64,000 nt of DNA from Hyphomicrobiales bacterium (GCA_002401155.1 NVSG01000006.1:1-64000), one strand, 5' to 3'. Shown: positions 44,874-55,984, counted from the first letter of the stretch. The notes: a model not told the origin generated them from the letters alone. Numbers and translations: made by a program.

Positions 44874-45488
44874 ATGCATAACATACTCAAATCTATCAAG
44901 CCAAAAACCATGGCCTTGGTAACACGGTTCAAACAGGAAGTTGCCGGTGTCGCAGCAATTGAATTTGCAATCATTGCACCGATTATGATTCTGCTATTTT
45001 TCGCAACCATTGAAGTTTCCACGGCCCTAGCAGTAAACCGGAAACTGTCGCGTGTATCCAGTACTCTTGGCGATCTTATCACCCAAAGCCAGATACTCTC
45101 CGAAGACGACATAGATGACATCATGAAAGCGGCAAGTTTAGTCATGATACCCTATAAGCATGACCTTAGTATCGTCATCACACAGATTAGTATCAAAAAC
45201 GGCAAGGCTACCGTGGACTGGAGCCGGGCACATGGCAAAAGCTCAGATGGCAAAGACATAGTACCAAATGCGGTTGGTAGTCCATATACGGTACCAACAA
45301 AGATCAAGATTGATGACACCTATCTCGTGTCTGCAAAGGTTAACGCCACCCATACCCCGCTCTATGCCAAGACAACGCTTGGCGCCAACCGGTCTCTGCA
45401 CATGGATAAATCAACTGCAGCCGACATACATATGGAAGAAGAAATCTTCCTGCGGCCAAGGATTGGTTTGAAAACTAACATTCATTAG
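44874..45488 (+). CDS. TadE/TadF-type pseudopilin 2
   Basis: 204 residues from ATG 44874; no strong ribosome site, so coupling to the gene 38 bases upstream is likely. Cut site EVAG-VAAIEFAIIAPIMILLF near residue 25, membrane helix, then a periplasmic domain. Second pseudopilin of the locus; I see no TadG with a von Willebrand domain in the window. Confidence 0.85.
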   Translation: MHNILKSIKPKTMALVTRFKQEVAGVAAIEFAIIAPIMILLFFATIEVSTALAVNRKLSRVSSTLGDLITQSQILSEDDIDDIMKAASLVMIPYKHDLSIVITQISIKNGKATVDWSRAHGKSSDGKDIVPNAVGSPYTVPTKIKIDDTYLVSAKVNATHTPLYAKTTLGANRSLHMDKSTAADIHMEEEIFLRPRIGLKTNIH

Positions 45489-45533
45489 ATCAGGCTTTCA
45501 ATTTAGCCCCAAACAATGCTCTGGCGAAACAAA

Positions 45534-46550
45534 TCACTCTTTCTGCGTTTCGCCAGTACCTGTGACCTCTCCAGTAACCTCGCTGGACGCACCTTTTATC
45601 CCCATTTTAGCCCGTACAAAATCAAGCACGGATAAAAACTGCCCGTGCCGGGCAATTTCAAACCCACCGCCATAGTCCAATTCAATTGAATCATAAGCGC
45701 TCGGATCTGCCGAGAACATATGTTGCAGGGTTTCCCGCAATAACCGTTTGGCCTCGGAGGAAAGGTTTTTGCGAATAGCATGCGGAGAATGCGGAATATC
45801 CAAAGATTGCCAAATAATCTTATAACCTGTGGCCTCCCCCTCATTCCTCTCGGCCAGTGCTTTCAGGCTGCCCCGAGAATACCCGGATAAACGATCGCCA
45901 ATCATCGAACTCCAGCCCAGCATTGCAACAGACGTCCCATCCAGCATCGCATTCACAGCCTGTTCCGATGACCCCACCTTGTCTACCGTCGTTCCTTCCG
46001 GAAACACCCCTTGTTTCTCAAGCTCATACATTGCAATTTCAAACGCACCCACTGCACGCGCACGCGGTATTGCCAAATTTTCCAGCTTCAAATCGCTCAA
46101 ATTTCCAGGTCCCGATGGCCCGGAAATAATGACTGCACGGAATGTTGCTGTCTGATCAACCGCCAAAGGCAGTACCAGCGGTTCAACGCATTCGCACAAA
46201 ATCCATGTGGCAGCATATGCGCTGGCAGAATAAATCGCATATTCAATTCGCGAACCCCGATGGGCTTCAATCAGCGATGACATATTTCTGGCTGGAAAAA
46301 TTTCCACATTCATACCCAGCGCTTCTGCCAGTGCCAGACGAAACGGTTCCACTCTGGCAAGGTTGCCTGCAACATCCTCACCAACAACAATCCCTACACG
46401 AAAAACCCCAAGGTCCGTACGCCAATCCGCCTTGGAAACCCCAAAGGAACCGGCAAGAACCAGAGGCGACAAAACAGCCAGAAAAACCCAATATTGAATG
46501 AAGGCTTTCAGCCGAAACCCAAGTGCTTTTCTACCCTGATTGCTCTGCAT
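45534..46550 (-). CDS. PhnD-like phosphonate/phosphite-type substrate-binding protein, orphan
   Basis: 338 residues. N-terminal signal or anchor near 16-42, then a PhnD-type type II binding fold: FRVGIVVGEDVAGNLARVEP, SLIEAHRGSRIEYAIYSASA, SSEQAVNAMLDGTSVAMLGW. No permease or ATPase lies nearby, so it is either an orphan receptor or uses a distant transporter. The C-terminal tail is Gly/Thr/Glu rich. It sits beside the tad genes, facing deoB across 90 bases. Confidence 0.8.
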   Translation of the reverse strand: MQSNQGRKALGFRLKAFIQYWVFLAVLSPLVLAGSFGVSKADWRTDLGVFRVGIVVGEDVAGNLARVEPFRLALAEALGMNVEIFPARNMSSLIEAHRGSRIEYAIYSASAYAATWILCECVEPLVLPLAVDQTATFRAVIISGPSGPGNLSDLKLENLAIPRARAVGAFEIAMYELEKQGVFPEGTTVDKVGSSEQAVNAMLDGTSVAMLGWSSMIGDRLSGYSRGSLKALAERNEGEATGYKIIWQSLDIPHSPHAIRKNLSSEAKRLLRETLQHMFSADPSAYDSIELDYGGGFEIARHGQFLSVLDFVRAKMGIKGASSEVTGEVTGTGETQKE

Positions 46551-46640
46551 CCCAATTCCTACTATCGTGACAATTCGGTAAAATGAATCACCGAAGAATA
46601 TCTATCACAAATCATCTTTTTAAACCTATGAATTGATTTT

Positions 46641-47861
46641 ATGGCAAAAGCATATCTGTTTGTTCTCGACAGTTTCGGCATAGGCGGCGCACCTGATGCA
46701 AAAGAATTTGGTGACGAAGGCTCAAATACTCTGGGCCATATTGCCGAACAATGCGCCTTGGGAAAAGCCGATAAGAATGGCGTTCGCTCAGGCCCCCTTA
46801 AAGTGCCCAACATGGAACGTCTGGGATTGGGGTTTGCCGCCCGCGAGGCTTGCGGCCAATTACCAGCAGGCTTCGATCCCGATATCAAAACCAATGGCCG
46901 CTGGGCCAATGCGGTAGAAGTTTCCATGGGCAAGGACACCCCGTCCGGCCATTGGGAAATCGCTGGCGTCCCTGTTCCCTTCGAATGGGGCTATTTCCCG
47001 CGGGAATTTCCCAGCTTCCCGGAAGAATTGATCGCGGAATTCGTAAAACAGGCAAATCTCCCTGGAATTCTCGGCAATAAGGCCGCATCCGGCATACCCA
47101 TCCTCAAAGAGTTGGGCGAAGAACACATCCGCTCCGGCAAACCAATTTGTTACACCTCCGCAGATTCAGTTTTCCAGATCGCTGCCCATGAAACCCATTT
47201 TGGTCTGGAACGATTGCTGGAAATCTGCGAGATCGCCCGCAAACTGGTAGACCCGTATAATATCGGACGCGTCATCGCCCGCCCCTTTGTCGGAGAAACC
47301 CCTGAAGAATTCGAACGCACCGGAAACCGCCGCGACTATTCCGTACCACCGCCAGAACCAACACTCCTTGATCGTGCAAAAGATGCCGGACGAGCAGTCA
47401 TAGCTGTCGGCAAAATTTCAGATATCTACGCCCATTGCGGCACCACAGATGTGCGCAAGGCCCATGGCAATGCCGCTTTGTTTGACACCACGCTTGAAGC
47501 AATTTCAGATGCTAAGGATGGAGATTTCGTCTTCACCAATTTCGTCGATTTCGACATGCTCTACGGTCATCCCCGCGATGTGGTTGGCTACGCCGCAGCC
47601 CTTGAATATTTCGACAACCGTCTGCCGGAAATCATCAGCAAAATGCAGGATGGCGACTTAATGACCCTCACCGCCGATCACGGCAACGATCCCACATGGC
47701 CAGGCACCGATCACACCCGCGAACAAGTGCCGGTGATGTTATGGAGCCCGGGCATAAAAACCGGTTATTGCGGTGAACTTCCTACCTTTGCCGATATCGG
47801 CGAAACCATCGCAAAACATCTTGGCCTCCCCGCAGGCATCCATGGCAAGAGTTTCTTATAA
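46641..47861 (+). CDS. deoB: Phosphopentomutase
   Basis: 406 residues, alkaline-phosphatase fold. [11 protein letters not shown] at the start, phospho-Thr loop [13 protein letters not shown] near 98, and metal ligands in [20 protein letters not shown] near 346. It converts (deoxy)ribose-1-phosphate to the 5-phosphate. Its stop shares a base with add: first gene of a salvage operon. Confidence 0.95.
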   Translation: MAKAYLFVLDSFGIGGAPDAKEFGDEGSNTLGHIAEQCALGKADKNGVRSGPLKVPNMERLGLGFAAREACGQLPAGFDPDIKTNGRWANAVEVSMGKDTPSGHWEIAGVPVPFEWGYFPREFPSFPEELIAEFVKQANLPGILGNKAASGIPILKELGEEHIRSGKPICYTSADSVFQIAAHETHFGLERLLEICEIARKLVDPYNIGRVIARPFVGETPEEFERTGNRRDYSVPPPEPTLLDRAKDAGRAVIAVGKISDIYAHCGTTDVRKAHGNAALFDTTLEAISDAKDGDFVFTNFVDFDMLYGHPRDVVGYAAALEYFDNRLPEIISKMQDGDLMTLTADHGNDPTWPGTDHTREQVPVMLWSPGIKTGYCGELPTFADIGETIAKHLGLPAGIHGKSFL

Positions 47862-48829
47862 TGGTCATCAAAGCAGAATTGCACTGCCACCTTGAGGGTG
47901 CAGCCCACCCCGAACTGATTTTAAAACAGGCACGAAAATATAATGTCGATGTCAGCGAAATCATCTCCCCCGAGAACGAATATATCTGGCACGATTTCAC
48001 CTCCTTCATTGGCGCTTACGATCTCTCTGCAAGCCTCTTTCGCTCACCGGAAGATTATCATGATTTGGCCAATGATGTATTTTGCAGAATGGCCGAGCAG
48101 GATTGCATCTATGGCGAAATATTCGCCTCCCCTGATCATGCCGCCCGCATCGGTTGCTCCTATAGCGAACTGATTTCCGCCATCGCTTCCGGCATTGAAA
48201 CCGCTAATACAAACAGCGGTATTGAAGGGCGCATCATCGTCGTTGGCGTGCGCCACGAGGGGATTGAATCCGTCGAGCAGGCAGCCCTTGATGTGGCCAA
48301 ATATCCCCACAGGCTGGTAACCGGGTTTGGCATTGCAGGCGATGAACGCGTCGGCGATCACAAGGATTTTGCCAAAGCCTTTACCATCGCAAAGGAGGCC
48401 GGTCTCGGCCTCACAGGGCACGCAGGCGAACTTTGCGGGGCGCAAAGCGTTCGCGATGCCATCGATCATTGGGGCATCACCCGCATCGGCCACGGTGTAC
48501 GCGCCATCGAAGACTCAGGCCTGGTAGAACGCATCGCCGAAGAAGGCATCGTGCTTGAAGCCTGCCCCGGCTCTAATATCGCACTTGAGGTCTTTCCCGA
48601 TTTCAAGTCGCACCCCTTTAGGGCACTCGAAGAAGCCGGCTGCAAAATGACCCTCAATTCCGATGATCCGCCCTATTTCCACACCAGCTTGCAGCGGGAA
48701 TACGAAATCGCCCAAGAGCATTTCGGCTATAATGATGAAGAATTGCTCGGATTTACCATAACAGCCATCGAAGCCGCCTTCGTAGATGGGGAAACTCGCA
48801 AGCGTTTGCTTGAGAAATGTACCCAATAG
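47861..48829 (+). CDS. add: Adenosine deaminase
   Basis: 322 residues. Zinc site HCHLEG near residue 6-11 and His/Asp ligands in GHAGELCGAQSVRDAID, RIGHGVRA and LNSDDPPYF. It deaminates (deoxy)adenosine to inosine. Coupled to deoB by a one-base overlap and followed 50 bases later by upp. Related subgroups act on adenine; the GELCGAQS element favours adenosine. Confidence 0.92.
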   Translation: MVIKAELHCHLEGAAHPELILKQARKYNVDVSEIISPENEYIWHDFTSFIGAYDLSASLFRSPEDYHDLANDVFCRMAEQDCIYGEIFASPDHAARIGCSYSELISAIASGIETANTNSGIEGRIIVVGVRHEGIESVEQAALDVAKYPHRLVTGFGIAGDERVGDHKDFAKAFTIAKEAGLGLTGHAGELCGAQSVRDAIDHWGITRIGHGVRAIEDSGLVERIAEEGIVLEACPGSNIALEVFPDFKSHPFRALEEAGCKMTLNSDDPPYFHTSLQREYEIAQEHFGYNDEELLGFTITAIEAAFVDGETRKRLLEKCTQ

Positions 48830-48879
48830 GCGCTAGAATGGATTTAACATTCCATTTTGTAAGCAGTAGGTTCTAACCC

Positions 48880-49509
48880 ATGAAAAATCTCACCGTCGTC
48901 GATCATCCCCTCGTCCAGCACAAGCTCACCCTGATGCGCGACAAAGGCACTTCCACCGCCGGTTTCCGGCGCCTGCTGAAAGAAATTTCGCTGCTGCTTT
49001 GCTATGAAGTGACCCGCGATCTCAAACTCACCACCAAACACATCGAAACTCCGATGCAGGAAATGGAAGCACCGGTCATCGCCGGTAAAAAACTGGTATT
49101 CGCCTCAATTCTTCGCGCCGGAAACGGCCTGCTTGAAGGCATGCTCGAACTGGTTCCTTCTGCCCGCGTCGCCCATGTAGGCCTCTACCGCGACCACGAA
49201 ACGCTGGAAGCCGTTGAATATTATTTCAAAGCCCCCGACGACATTGCCGACCGCATGGTAATCGTAGTTGACCCGATGCTTGCCACAGCAAATTCAGCCA
49301 CCATGGCCATCGAAAAGCTCAAAGAGCGCGGCGCCAACAACATTCGTTTCCTCTGCCTGTTAGCAGCTCCCGAAGGCATCAAAGCCTTTCAAACAGCCTT
49401 GCCTGACGTGCCGATTTTCACCGCCGCAATCGACGAAAAGCTGAACGAAAAAGGCTATATCGTACCGGGCCTCGGCGATGCCGGCGACCGGATGTACGGC
49501 ACCAAGTAG
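48880..49509 (+). CDS. upp: Uracil phosphoribosyltransferase
   Basis: 209 residues. Opening [20 protein letters not shown] and the C-terminal uracil-binding [16 protein letters not shown] are diagnostic. The PRPP loop reads [16 protein letters not shown], where many enzymes have GGS in place of ANS, a mild variant. It makes UMP from uracil and PRPP, closing the deoB-add-upp salvage set. Confidence 0.95.
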   Translation: MKNLTVVDHPLVQHKLTLMRDKGTSTAGFRRLLKEISLLLCYEVTRDLKLTTKHIETPMQEMEAPVIAGKKLVFASILRAGNGLLEGMLELVPSARVAHVGLYRDHETLEAVEYYFKAPDDIADRMVIVVDPMLATANSATMAIEKLKERGANNIRFLCLLAAPEGIKAFQTALPDVPIFTAAIDEKLNEKGYIVPGLGDAGDRMYGTK

Positions 49510-49527
49510 AAGCTTTGATTATTAGCG

Positions 49528-49542
49528 TTAAGCGCTGATTAA
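49528..49542. promoter_or_regulatory. CtrA-like palindrome upstream of the protease gene
   Basis: TTAAGCGCTGATTAA followed by CCA: exact TTAA-N7-TTAA(CC), about 95-108 bases before the start at 49636. Confidence 0.4.
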
Positions 49543-49635
49543 CCAGAGCCTTCAAATTGCAGGTCGCATTTACCGTAAAATTAGCAAACTCTTGTTAGCT
49601 TCATCCTGACTTTGTGCAAAATCAGGATGATATTT

Positions 49636-50193
49636 ATGTGGCGTTACCTGTTTGGAGCTTTGGTAATTGGCGGCCTCGCGACCGAGGTTCCAAAAATGCT
49701 GGAACGCTATGAGGAAAATGTTGCACAAACCAAAAGCGTGCCCGCCCAAGACACGATTGCCCGCAATATTTCAATTTCACGCCCGCTTCCAAAGGTGGTT
49801 ACCGGCCACAATCCATATCTAGGCAGGGAAGCTCACATAAAACTAGGGCCTCACGGCCAGTTTATTGCTAGCGCCAGACTGAACGGTTATCACTCCGATG
49901 TGCTGGTGGATACCGGCGCATCAGCCGTTGCCATCAATGAAACAACCGCACACAGAATGGGCATTTATCTGAATCAGTCCGATTTCAAATATACAGTGCA
50001 TACCGCTAACGGCCCCACCAAAGCAGCCATGGTGATGATCAAAGAGATCGAAATTGGCCGGGTTGTTGTACGAGATGTCCGCGCTCTGGTCTCCAGGGAC
50101 AAGTCGCTGAACGTCATTCTGCTCGGCATGACTTTCCTTAACCGCTTGAAGAAATATGAGGTCAATCAGGGAACCCTTATCCTGACCCAATAA
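49636..50193 (+). CDS. Membrane-anchored retropepsin-like aspartic protease (clan AA)
   Basis: 185 residues from ATG 49636 (AGGA nine bases upstream; other starts at 49627 and 49612). N-terminal hydrophobic anchor, a linker, then one retropepsin-like domain with the catalytic VDTGASAVAI near residue 94 and the flap-side ILLGMTFLNRLKKYEV near the end. Matches the TIGR02281-type family; a dimer would make the active site. Targets unknown. Confidence 0.88.
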   Translation: MWRYLFGALVIGGLATEVPKMLERYEENVAQTKSVPAQDTIARNISISRPLPKVVTGHNPYLGREAHIKLGPHGQFIASARLNGYHSDVLVDTGASAVAINETTAHRMGIYLNQSDFKYTVHTANGPTKAAMVMIKEIEIGRVVVRDVRALVSRDKSLNVILLGMTFLNRLKKYEVNQGTLILTQ

Positions 50194-50277
50194 TTCTGCG
50201 TCACTCAAATGTCACAGATAAATTATACAAGCCAGAAATAACCTGTATGATTTATCAATGATCTTTAGGGTAACGGC

Positions 50278-51138
50278 ATGACAGCATTACTGGAAAAATC
50301 CACCTACACTCAGGCGGCGGAAACTGTTTCTGGAAATCTCGGAAAATTATCCGTTCGGCTGGCAAATTCCGATATGGAAATTCGAAAGCTTCAGGCCCTG
50401 CGTTATGATGTTTTCTATAATGAAATGTCTGCGGTTCCAAGTTTAGCCCAGCGCTTTTCAAAACTCGACAAAGACGAATTCGACGCCATTTGCGATCACC
50501 TGTTAGTATTGGAAGACAAGCGGAATATTGCTGGCACCTATCGATTATTGCGTCAGGAAATTGCCGAACAAAACCAAGGCTTTTACACCGCGCAAGAGTT
50601 CGACATCGCGCCACTTTTGGAGCGTCACAAATCTAAAAAATTCCTTGAACTCGGTCGTTCTTGCGTCCGCCCGGAATTTCGAACCAAGCGCACCATTGAA
50701 TTATTATGGCACGGCACATGGTCGTATTTCTTGCAACACAATTGCGATGTCATGTTTGGCTGTGCATCGTTCAGTGGAACCGACCCCGATGCCATCGCCC
50801 AAGGGTTGAGCTATCTCCATCATAATTTCCGCGCCAGCGACGAATGGCAAATCGGAGCATATCCTGGTCTGGCACCCGAAAAAATCATCGAGATGAATCG
50901 CCTTCCAGCAGACCAACTGGATACTCGTGCCGCCCTTCGCAACCTTCCCCCACTCATCAAGGGATATTTGCGCGTGGGTGCAATGGTCGGCAGTCAGGCC
51001 GTTTTGGACGAACATTTCGGCACCATCGATGTGCTGATTATTCTGCCCGTGGAAAACATCGCCCCGCGCTATCTCAACTATTACGGAGTTGACGCCAGCC
51101 GCCATAAATCCGCTGGTGATATGTCCGCCATCGCTTGA
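50278..51138 (+). CDS. olsB: L-ornithine N-alpha-acyltransferase OlsB
   Basis: 286 residues of the OlsB/hemolysin-like GNAT family: RLANSDMEIRKLQALRYDVF opening, FLELGRSCVRPEFRTKRTIE near 122, LLWHGTWSYF and FGCASFSGTDPDA following. It transfers 3-hydroxyacyl chains from ACP to ornithine, the first step of phosphate-free ornithine lipids. The second enzyme, OlsA, is not adjacent. Stands alone before mutS. Confidence 0.85.
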   Translation: MTALLEKSTYTQAAETVSGNLGKLSVRLANSDMEIRKLQALRYDVFYNEMSAVPSLAQRFSKLDKDEFDAICDHLLVLEDKRNIAGTYRLLRQEIAEQNQGFYTAQEFDIAPLLERHKSKKFLELGRSCVRPEFRTKRTIELLWHGTWSYFLQHNCDVMFGCASFSGTDPDAIAQGLSYLHHNFRASDEWQIGAYPGLAPEKIIEMNRLPADQLDTRAALRNLPPLIKGYLRVGAMVGSQAVLDEHFGTIDVLIILPVENIAPRYLNYYGVDASRHKSAGDMSAIA

Positions 51139-51211
51139 GTTTAGCTTGCTTATTGAGCCACATTCGGGAATCTTGTTTCAATTGTAGATTTCGCGAAATG
51201 GGGACGCTTAA

Positions 51212-53902
51212 TTGAGCGACAGTAACAAAACTTCCGACCACAAGGTCACTCCGATGATGGAGCAATTCGTTGAGATTAAAGCGGCCAATCCAGACTCGCT
51301 TTTATTCTATCGGATGGGTGATTTTTATGAGCTGTTTTTCGCTGATGCAGTGAAGGCATCGAAAGCCCTCGGCATCACGCTCACCAAACGCGGCAAACAT
51401 CTGGGCGAAGATATTCCCATGTGCGGCGTGCCGGTTCATGCCGCCGAAGATTATCTCAACAGATTGATCGGGCTTGGTTATCGCGTCGCCGTTTGCGAAC
51501 AATTGGAAAACCCTGCGGAAGCAAAAAAGCGCGGTGCGAAATCCGTGGTTAAACGCGATGTAGTGCGTCTGGTAACTCCCGGCACAATCACCGAAGAAAA
51601 ACTGCTCGACCCATCCCAGTCCAGTTTCCTCGCCGCCATCGGCAGGGTGCGCAAGGGCGAGCAAGAAGACGAACTGGCGCTCGCATGGATTGAACTTTCC
51701 ACCGGCGATTTCCGCATTCAGCCAGTAGCGGTTTCAGAACTCGGCACCGCCTTGGCACGCATTGATCCGCGTGAATTAATTCTGCCTGACACTATGTTGC
51801 AAGATGACAAATACCGGCAGATAATCGAGTTACAAAACGGCGCCCTTTCACCTCTGCCATCCAATCTTTTCGACAGCCAAAGCGCCGTCGAACGTATGAC
51901 TGATTTCTACCAGGTCAAAACCCTGGACGGGTTCGGAAACTTCAGCCGCGCCGAACTTTCTGCCGCTGGTGCGTTGCTCGCCTATGTAGAAAAAACCCAG
52001 ATCGGCGAGCGCCCCGCCCTCGCCCGCCCGACACGTGAAGCATCCGGCGACACCATGTTCATCGATGCGGCAACAAGGGCAAATCTTGAACTCACCAAAA
52101 CCTTGTCTGGTGAGAAAAAAGGCAGCCTGATTTCTGCCATTGATAAAACCGTCACCGGCGTTGGCGGCAGGCTATTGGCAACCCGTTTAATGAGCCCATT
52201 GACCAATGCAGAATGGATCAATCACCGTTTAGATTCCGTCGAATTTTTCACCCGCGAAGGCACCTATTGCCGCAAATTACGCGACATGCTCAATCACTGC
52301 CCCGACATGCCACGTGCCCTATCACGGCTAGCACTAAACCGTGGCGGCCCACGCGATATGGGCGTCATCGCACGGGGCGTAAATGCCGCCCACGAGATTG
52401 CTGCAAGTCTTGAAGGACGCGAATTACCAGCCGAGCTGGATGAAGCACAAAACCGCCTAAAGCAATTGCCAAACTCCCTGATGGAGCATCTCAACCGCGC
52501 TCTTTCCGATGAACTTGGATTGTTAAAACGCGACGGCGGTTTCGTGCGCTCCGGCTACAATGAAGAACTCGACGAGCTACGTACATTGCGAGACGAAAGC
52601 CGCCGTGTCATCGCTGGCATGCAGGCCGAATATGCGCAGGAGACTGGCGTAAAAGGTCTTAAAATCAAGCACAATAATGTACTCGGCTACTTCATCGAAG
52701 TGACGGCACAAAACTCAAATGCGTTGACCACTGACGAAGCCAAAGCAAGGTTCATCCATCGCCAAACCCTCGCCAATGTCATGCGCTTCACCACCACCGA
52801 CCTTGCAGATATCGAAAGCAAAATTGCCAACGCCGCTGGCCGCGCCCTGCAAATCGAATTTGAAATTTTTGACCAATTGCTGACAGAAATCATCAGCCAT
52901 GCAGATGCCATAAAATTAGCATCCAACGCCTTGGCAACGCTCGATGTAAGTCAGGCATTTGGCACGCTCGCAGATGCCAGAGATTATTGCCGACCGCTCG
53001 TGGATGAAAGCCTTGCATTCAATCTTGAAAAAGCCCGCCACCCGGTCGTCGAACAAGTATTGGCCAATGGTGGGTCCAATCCATTTGTTGCCAATGATTG
53101 CGATATTGGCCCAGTCAACAATGAAAAATCTGGCTGTATCTGGTTGCTCACCGGCCCCAATATGGGCGGCAAATCTACCTTTCTGAGGCAGAACGCACTG
53201 ATTGCGATCCTTGCTCAAGCCGGATGTTTCGTACCTGCTGAAAGCGCCCATATAGGCATCGTTGACAGGCTGTTCTCACGCGTCGGCGCTGCCGATGATC
53301 TCGCGCGAGGGCGTTCAACTTTCATGGTGGAGATGGTTGAGACAGCCGCAATTCTCAATCAGGCAGGCGAACGTTCACTGGTTATTCTCGATGAAATCGG
53401 GCGCGGCACCGCGACTTTTGATGGTCTTTCCATCGCATGGGCGGCCATCGAACATCTGCACGAAGGCAATAAATGCCGCACACTTTTCGCCACCCATTAC
53501 CACGAATTGACGGCGCTTTCCGAACCGCTGGCGCGGCTTTCCAATGTCACATTAAAGGTCAAAGAATGGAACGGCGATGTTATCTTCCTGCACGAAGTCG
53601 TGCCGGGAGCAGCCGACCGTTCCTACGGTATTCAGGTAGCAAAACTTGCGGGCCTGCCCGATCCGGTGATTGCCCGGGCACGCGATGTTCTCGACCAGTT
53701 AGAAAACGCCGAACGCAATAATTCTGCCAGCAAACTGGTCGATGATTTGCCGCTATTTTCCATCGAGCAAAAACCAGCCTCAAGCAAATCAGCAACAACC
53801 AACGCCCTAAAAGAAGCCATCGACGCCATCAGCCCCGACGAATTAACCCCGCGCGAAGCCCATGATCTGCTCTACGAATTAAAAGCAAAAGCTCGGGACT
53901 AA
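51212..53902 (+). CDS. mutS: DNA mismatch repair protein MutS
   Basis: 896 residues from TTG 51212 (GGGGA upstream); the next in-frame ATG is at 51254. Mismatch-reading wedge in [10 protein letters not shown] (Phe-x-Glu) near 37, connector, lever and clamp domains. The ATPase has Walker [11 protein letters not shown] near 647 and [17 protein letters not shown]. Ends convergently with the kinase gene, overlapping by four bases. Confidence 0.96.
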   Translation: MSDSNKTSDHKVTPMMEQFVEIKAANPDSLLFYRMGDFYELFFADAVKASKALGITLTKRGKHLGEDIPMCGVPVHAAEDYLNRLIGLGYRVAVCEQLENPAEAKKRGAKSVVKRDVVRLVTPGTITEEKLLDPSQSSFLAAIGRVRKGEQEDELALAWIELSTGDFRIQPVAVSELGTALARIDPRELILPDTMLQDDKYRQIIELQNGALSPLPSNLFDSQSAVERMTDFYQVKTLDGFGNFSRAELSAAGALLAYVEKTQIGERPALARPTREASGDTMFIDAATRANLELTKTLSGEKKGSLISAIDKTVTGVGGRLLATRLMSPLTNAEWINHRLDSVEFFTREGTYCRKLRDMLNHCPDMPRALSRLALNRGGPRDMGVIARGVNAAHEIAASLEGRELPAELDEAQNRLKQLPNSLMEHLNRALSDELGLLKRDGGFVRSGYNEELDELRTLRDESRRVIAGMQAEYAQETGVKGLKIKHNNVLGYFIEVTAQNSNALTTDEAKARFIHRQTLANVMRFTTTDLADIESKIANAAGRALQIEFEIFDQLLTEIISHADAIKLASNALATLDVSQAFGTLADARDYCRPLVDESLAFNLEKARHPVVEQVLANGGSNPFVANDCDIGPVNNEKSGCIWLLTGPNMGGKSTFLRQNALIAILAQAGCFVPAESAHIGIVDRLFSRVGAADDLARGRSTFMVEMVETAAILNQAGERSLVILDEIGRGTATFDGLSIAWAAIEHLHEGNKCRTLFATHYHELTALSEPLARLSNVTLKVKEWNGDVIFLHEVVPGAADRSYGIQVAKLAGLPDPVIARARDVLDQLENAERNNSASKLVDDLPLFSIEQKPASSKSATTNALKEAIDAISPDELTPREAHDLLYELKAKARD

Positions 53903-54894
53903 AGCCCCGATTGCTCTACAAGTTCTTTAAGGCTTGATTGCGCTCTGGGTCCCAGATGCTGAATCACTTCAGCAGCAACAAGACCGCCAATTTTTGCGCA
54001 AGTTTTTAGATCGCGCGTGTTGGTCAGGCCCCACAAGAAACCGGCAGCATAAGCATCACCGGCACCATTTGAATCCACCAGATTTTCAATCGGGCTGGCA
54101 TCCACATGGGTGGTATTTTTCCGCGTTACTACCGTCGAACCTTGTTCGCTTCTTGTGACCACTGCAAGCTTGCAATCCTGACGGATGGCATCCAGTCCGC
54201 TTTCATAAGAAGACGTCTGGTAAAGCGATTTCAACTCGGACTCATTGGCAAACACGATATCCACCGTACCCGATGTCATCAGTTCCAAAAACTCATCGCG
54301 ATAGCGGTCAACACAAAAGGAATCCGACAAGGTCATAGCAACCTGACGACCATTCTTATGGGCAATCTCGGCAGCAAGCCTGATCGCATCCTTGGCTTTC
54401 GGAGGGTCCCAGAGATAGCCTTCAAAATAGGTAATCTGCGCCGCCGCAACTTTATCTTCTTCAATATCTTCCGGGCTAAGTTCCACGCATGCACCCAGAT
54501 AGGTATTCATGCTGCGCTCGCCATCGGGCGTCGTAAAAATAATTGAACGCGCAGTTGGCGGCGTGCCATCAAGCATTTTTGTATCGTAAGCAACGCCGAT
54601 GGCGCGCATATCATGGGTAAAGGCCGCGCCCAATTCATCATCAGAAACCTTGCCGAAATAGGCAGCCTTACCACCAAGGCTTGCGACCCCTGCCGCGGTA
54701 TTTCCAGCACTGCCACCAGAGGCAATAATCGCCGGACCCATCACCTTATAAAGATGCTCGGCACGCTCCGCATCAATCAGGTTCATCGCTCCCTTGGTGA
54801 TATCTTCTTTCACCAAAAAATCATCTTCAGCATGGGCAATAATATCAGCAATCGCATTGCCGATTGTCAGTACATCGTAGATAGGCTCAGACAT
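53899..54894 (-). CDS. PfkB-family sugar/nucleoside kinase (adenosine kinase-like)
   Basis: 331 residues. PfkB signatures [16 protein letters not shown] near 58 and [15 protein letters not shown] near 288, the latter with catalytic Asp. In alphaproteobacteria this gene next to mutS is usually labelled adenosine kinase. Ribokinase or fructokinase activity is not excluded. Six codons from the mutS end in the opposite direction. Confidence 0.85.
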   Translation of the reverse strand: MSEPIYDVLTIGNAIADIIAHAEDDFLVKEDITKGAMNLIDAERAEHLYKVMGPAIIASGGSAGNTAAGVASLGGKAAYFGKVSDDELGAAFTHDMRAIGVAYDTKMLDGTPPTARSIIFTTPDGERSMNTYLGACVELSPEDIEEDKVAAAQITYFEGYLWDPPKAKDAIRLAAEIAHKNGRQVAMTLSDSFCVDRYRDEFLELMTSGTVDIVFANESELKSLYQTSSYESGLDAIRQDCKLAVVTRSEQGSTVVTRKNTTHVDASPIENLVDSNGAGDAYAAGFLWGLTNTRDLKTCAKIGGLVAAEVIQHLGPRAQSSLKELVEQSGL

Positions 54895-54979
54895 AGAAAT
54901 TCCGTTCAGTTATGCGCTTTGTCGTGCATAGCCGCCACTATCCCAAAAGGAAAGCGGAAATACTCAGGGTTACCGGAAA

Positions 54980-55804
54980 TTAAACGTCCCAGACCGGGCA
55001 CCAGTCGCCATTGACCAGCCGCATACCTTTTTCCAGACCGCGCAACCGCACCATCTCGGCATCACTCAGCTCGACGTTGCGGGCTTCATAGTTCGAGATA
55101 ATCCGATCTTTCTTACCTGATGAAGGAATAACGATATGACCCTCGGCCATCAAAAATGCCAATGCAATTTGTTCGCCGGTAGCGTTATGCGTTTCGCCAA
55201 TCTCCGCCAATAGCGGATCACCAACCACCGCACCGCGTGCCAGCGGCGAATAGGCTGTCATGGGAATACCGATGCTCTGGCAATGATCGACAATAGGCCG
55301 GTTCTGCATATAGACGTGAATTTCGCACTGGTTGACCATAATTTTGCGATCCCCAAGCAGCTTGATTGCTTCATCAATCAGCGGAATGGTAAAATTGGAA
55401 ACCCCGATATTCTTCGTCATGCCCGCATCATAAACTTCGGCAAATTGCGAGATATAGGATTCCAGCGGATATTCGTTTTTTACTGCTGGCCAGTGCAGCA
55501 ACAATAAATCAACCGGACCAACATCGAGTTTTTCAAGGCTTTCCTTCGAGGTGCGCATCACTTCGCCGGGGCCAAAATTTTCCGGAGCAACTTTTGTAGT
55601 AATAAAAATCTCATCACGCGGAATACCGCAATTCGCGATGGCGCGACCAACATCGCCTTCATTTTCATAGCCTTGTGCCGTATCAATATGGCGACAACCA
55701 GCCTCAAGCGCCCACATGACACCGCTGTAAGCTTCATCACCCGGTCGATTCCAGGTGCCATAACCCATCTGCAAAATTCCGCCTACACGTTTTTCCATGC
55801 TCAT
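54980..55804 (-). CDS. Aldo/keto reductase
   Basis: 274 residues from ATG 55804 with a GGGG site; TTG 55819 and ATG 55798 are alternatives. TIM-barrel AKR with HIDTAQGYENEGDVGRAI (catalytic Asp and Tyr), ITTKV (Lys), LLLHWP (His) and IGVSNFT. The NADPH-binding IPSSGKKDRIISNYEA follows. Resembles 2,5-diketogluconate reductase-type enzymes; substrate unknown. A perfect palindrome lies 51-67 bases upstream. Confidence 0.9.
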   Translation of the reverse strand: MSMEKRVGGILQMGYGTWNRPGDEAYSGVMWALEAGCRHIDTAQGYENEGDVGRAIANCGIPRDEIFITTKVAPENFGPGEVMRTSKESLEKLDVGPVDLLLLHWPAVKNEYPLESYISQFAEVYDAGMTKNIGVSNFTIPLIDEAIKLLGDRKIMVNQCEIHVYMQNRPIVDHCQSIGIPMTAYSPLARGAVVGDPLLAEIGETHNATGEQIALAFLMAEGHIVIPSSGKKDRIISNYEARNVELSDAEMVRLRGLEKGMRLVNGDWCPVWDV

Positions 55805-55854
55805 ATTTCTGCCCCACAAAATACTCGAGTTTAAAATAAACCAAGCTGATCATT

Positions 55855-55871
55855 TATACTAAACTAGTATA
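55855..55871. promoter_or_regulatory. Operator-like palindrome upstream of the aldo/keto reductase
   Basis: TATACTA-AAC-TAGTATA, seven-base perfect arms, in the 180-base gap before two divergent genes. It differs from the TGAACA operators at 57.5 kb. Cognate regulator unknown. Confidence 0.5.
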
Positions 55872-55984
55872 GTAAATCAGAAAAATCTAGTTTCAAATGC
55901 TGCAATTGCAGCACGTCAAAAAACATGGTAGCTGGCAATTATCTTAGTTAAACAAGAACACCGCTCATAAAAAAAGGATTTTCC

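Noticed and set aside
32060-45488. A new secretion system
   Set aside because: Every main component matches the known Tad/Flp pilus machine; only accessory genes are unassigned.
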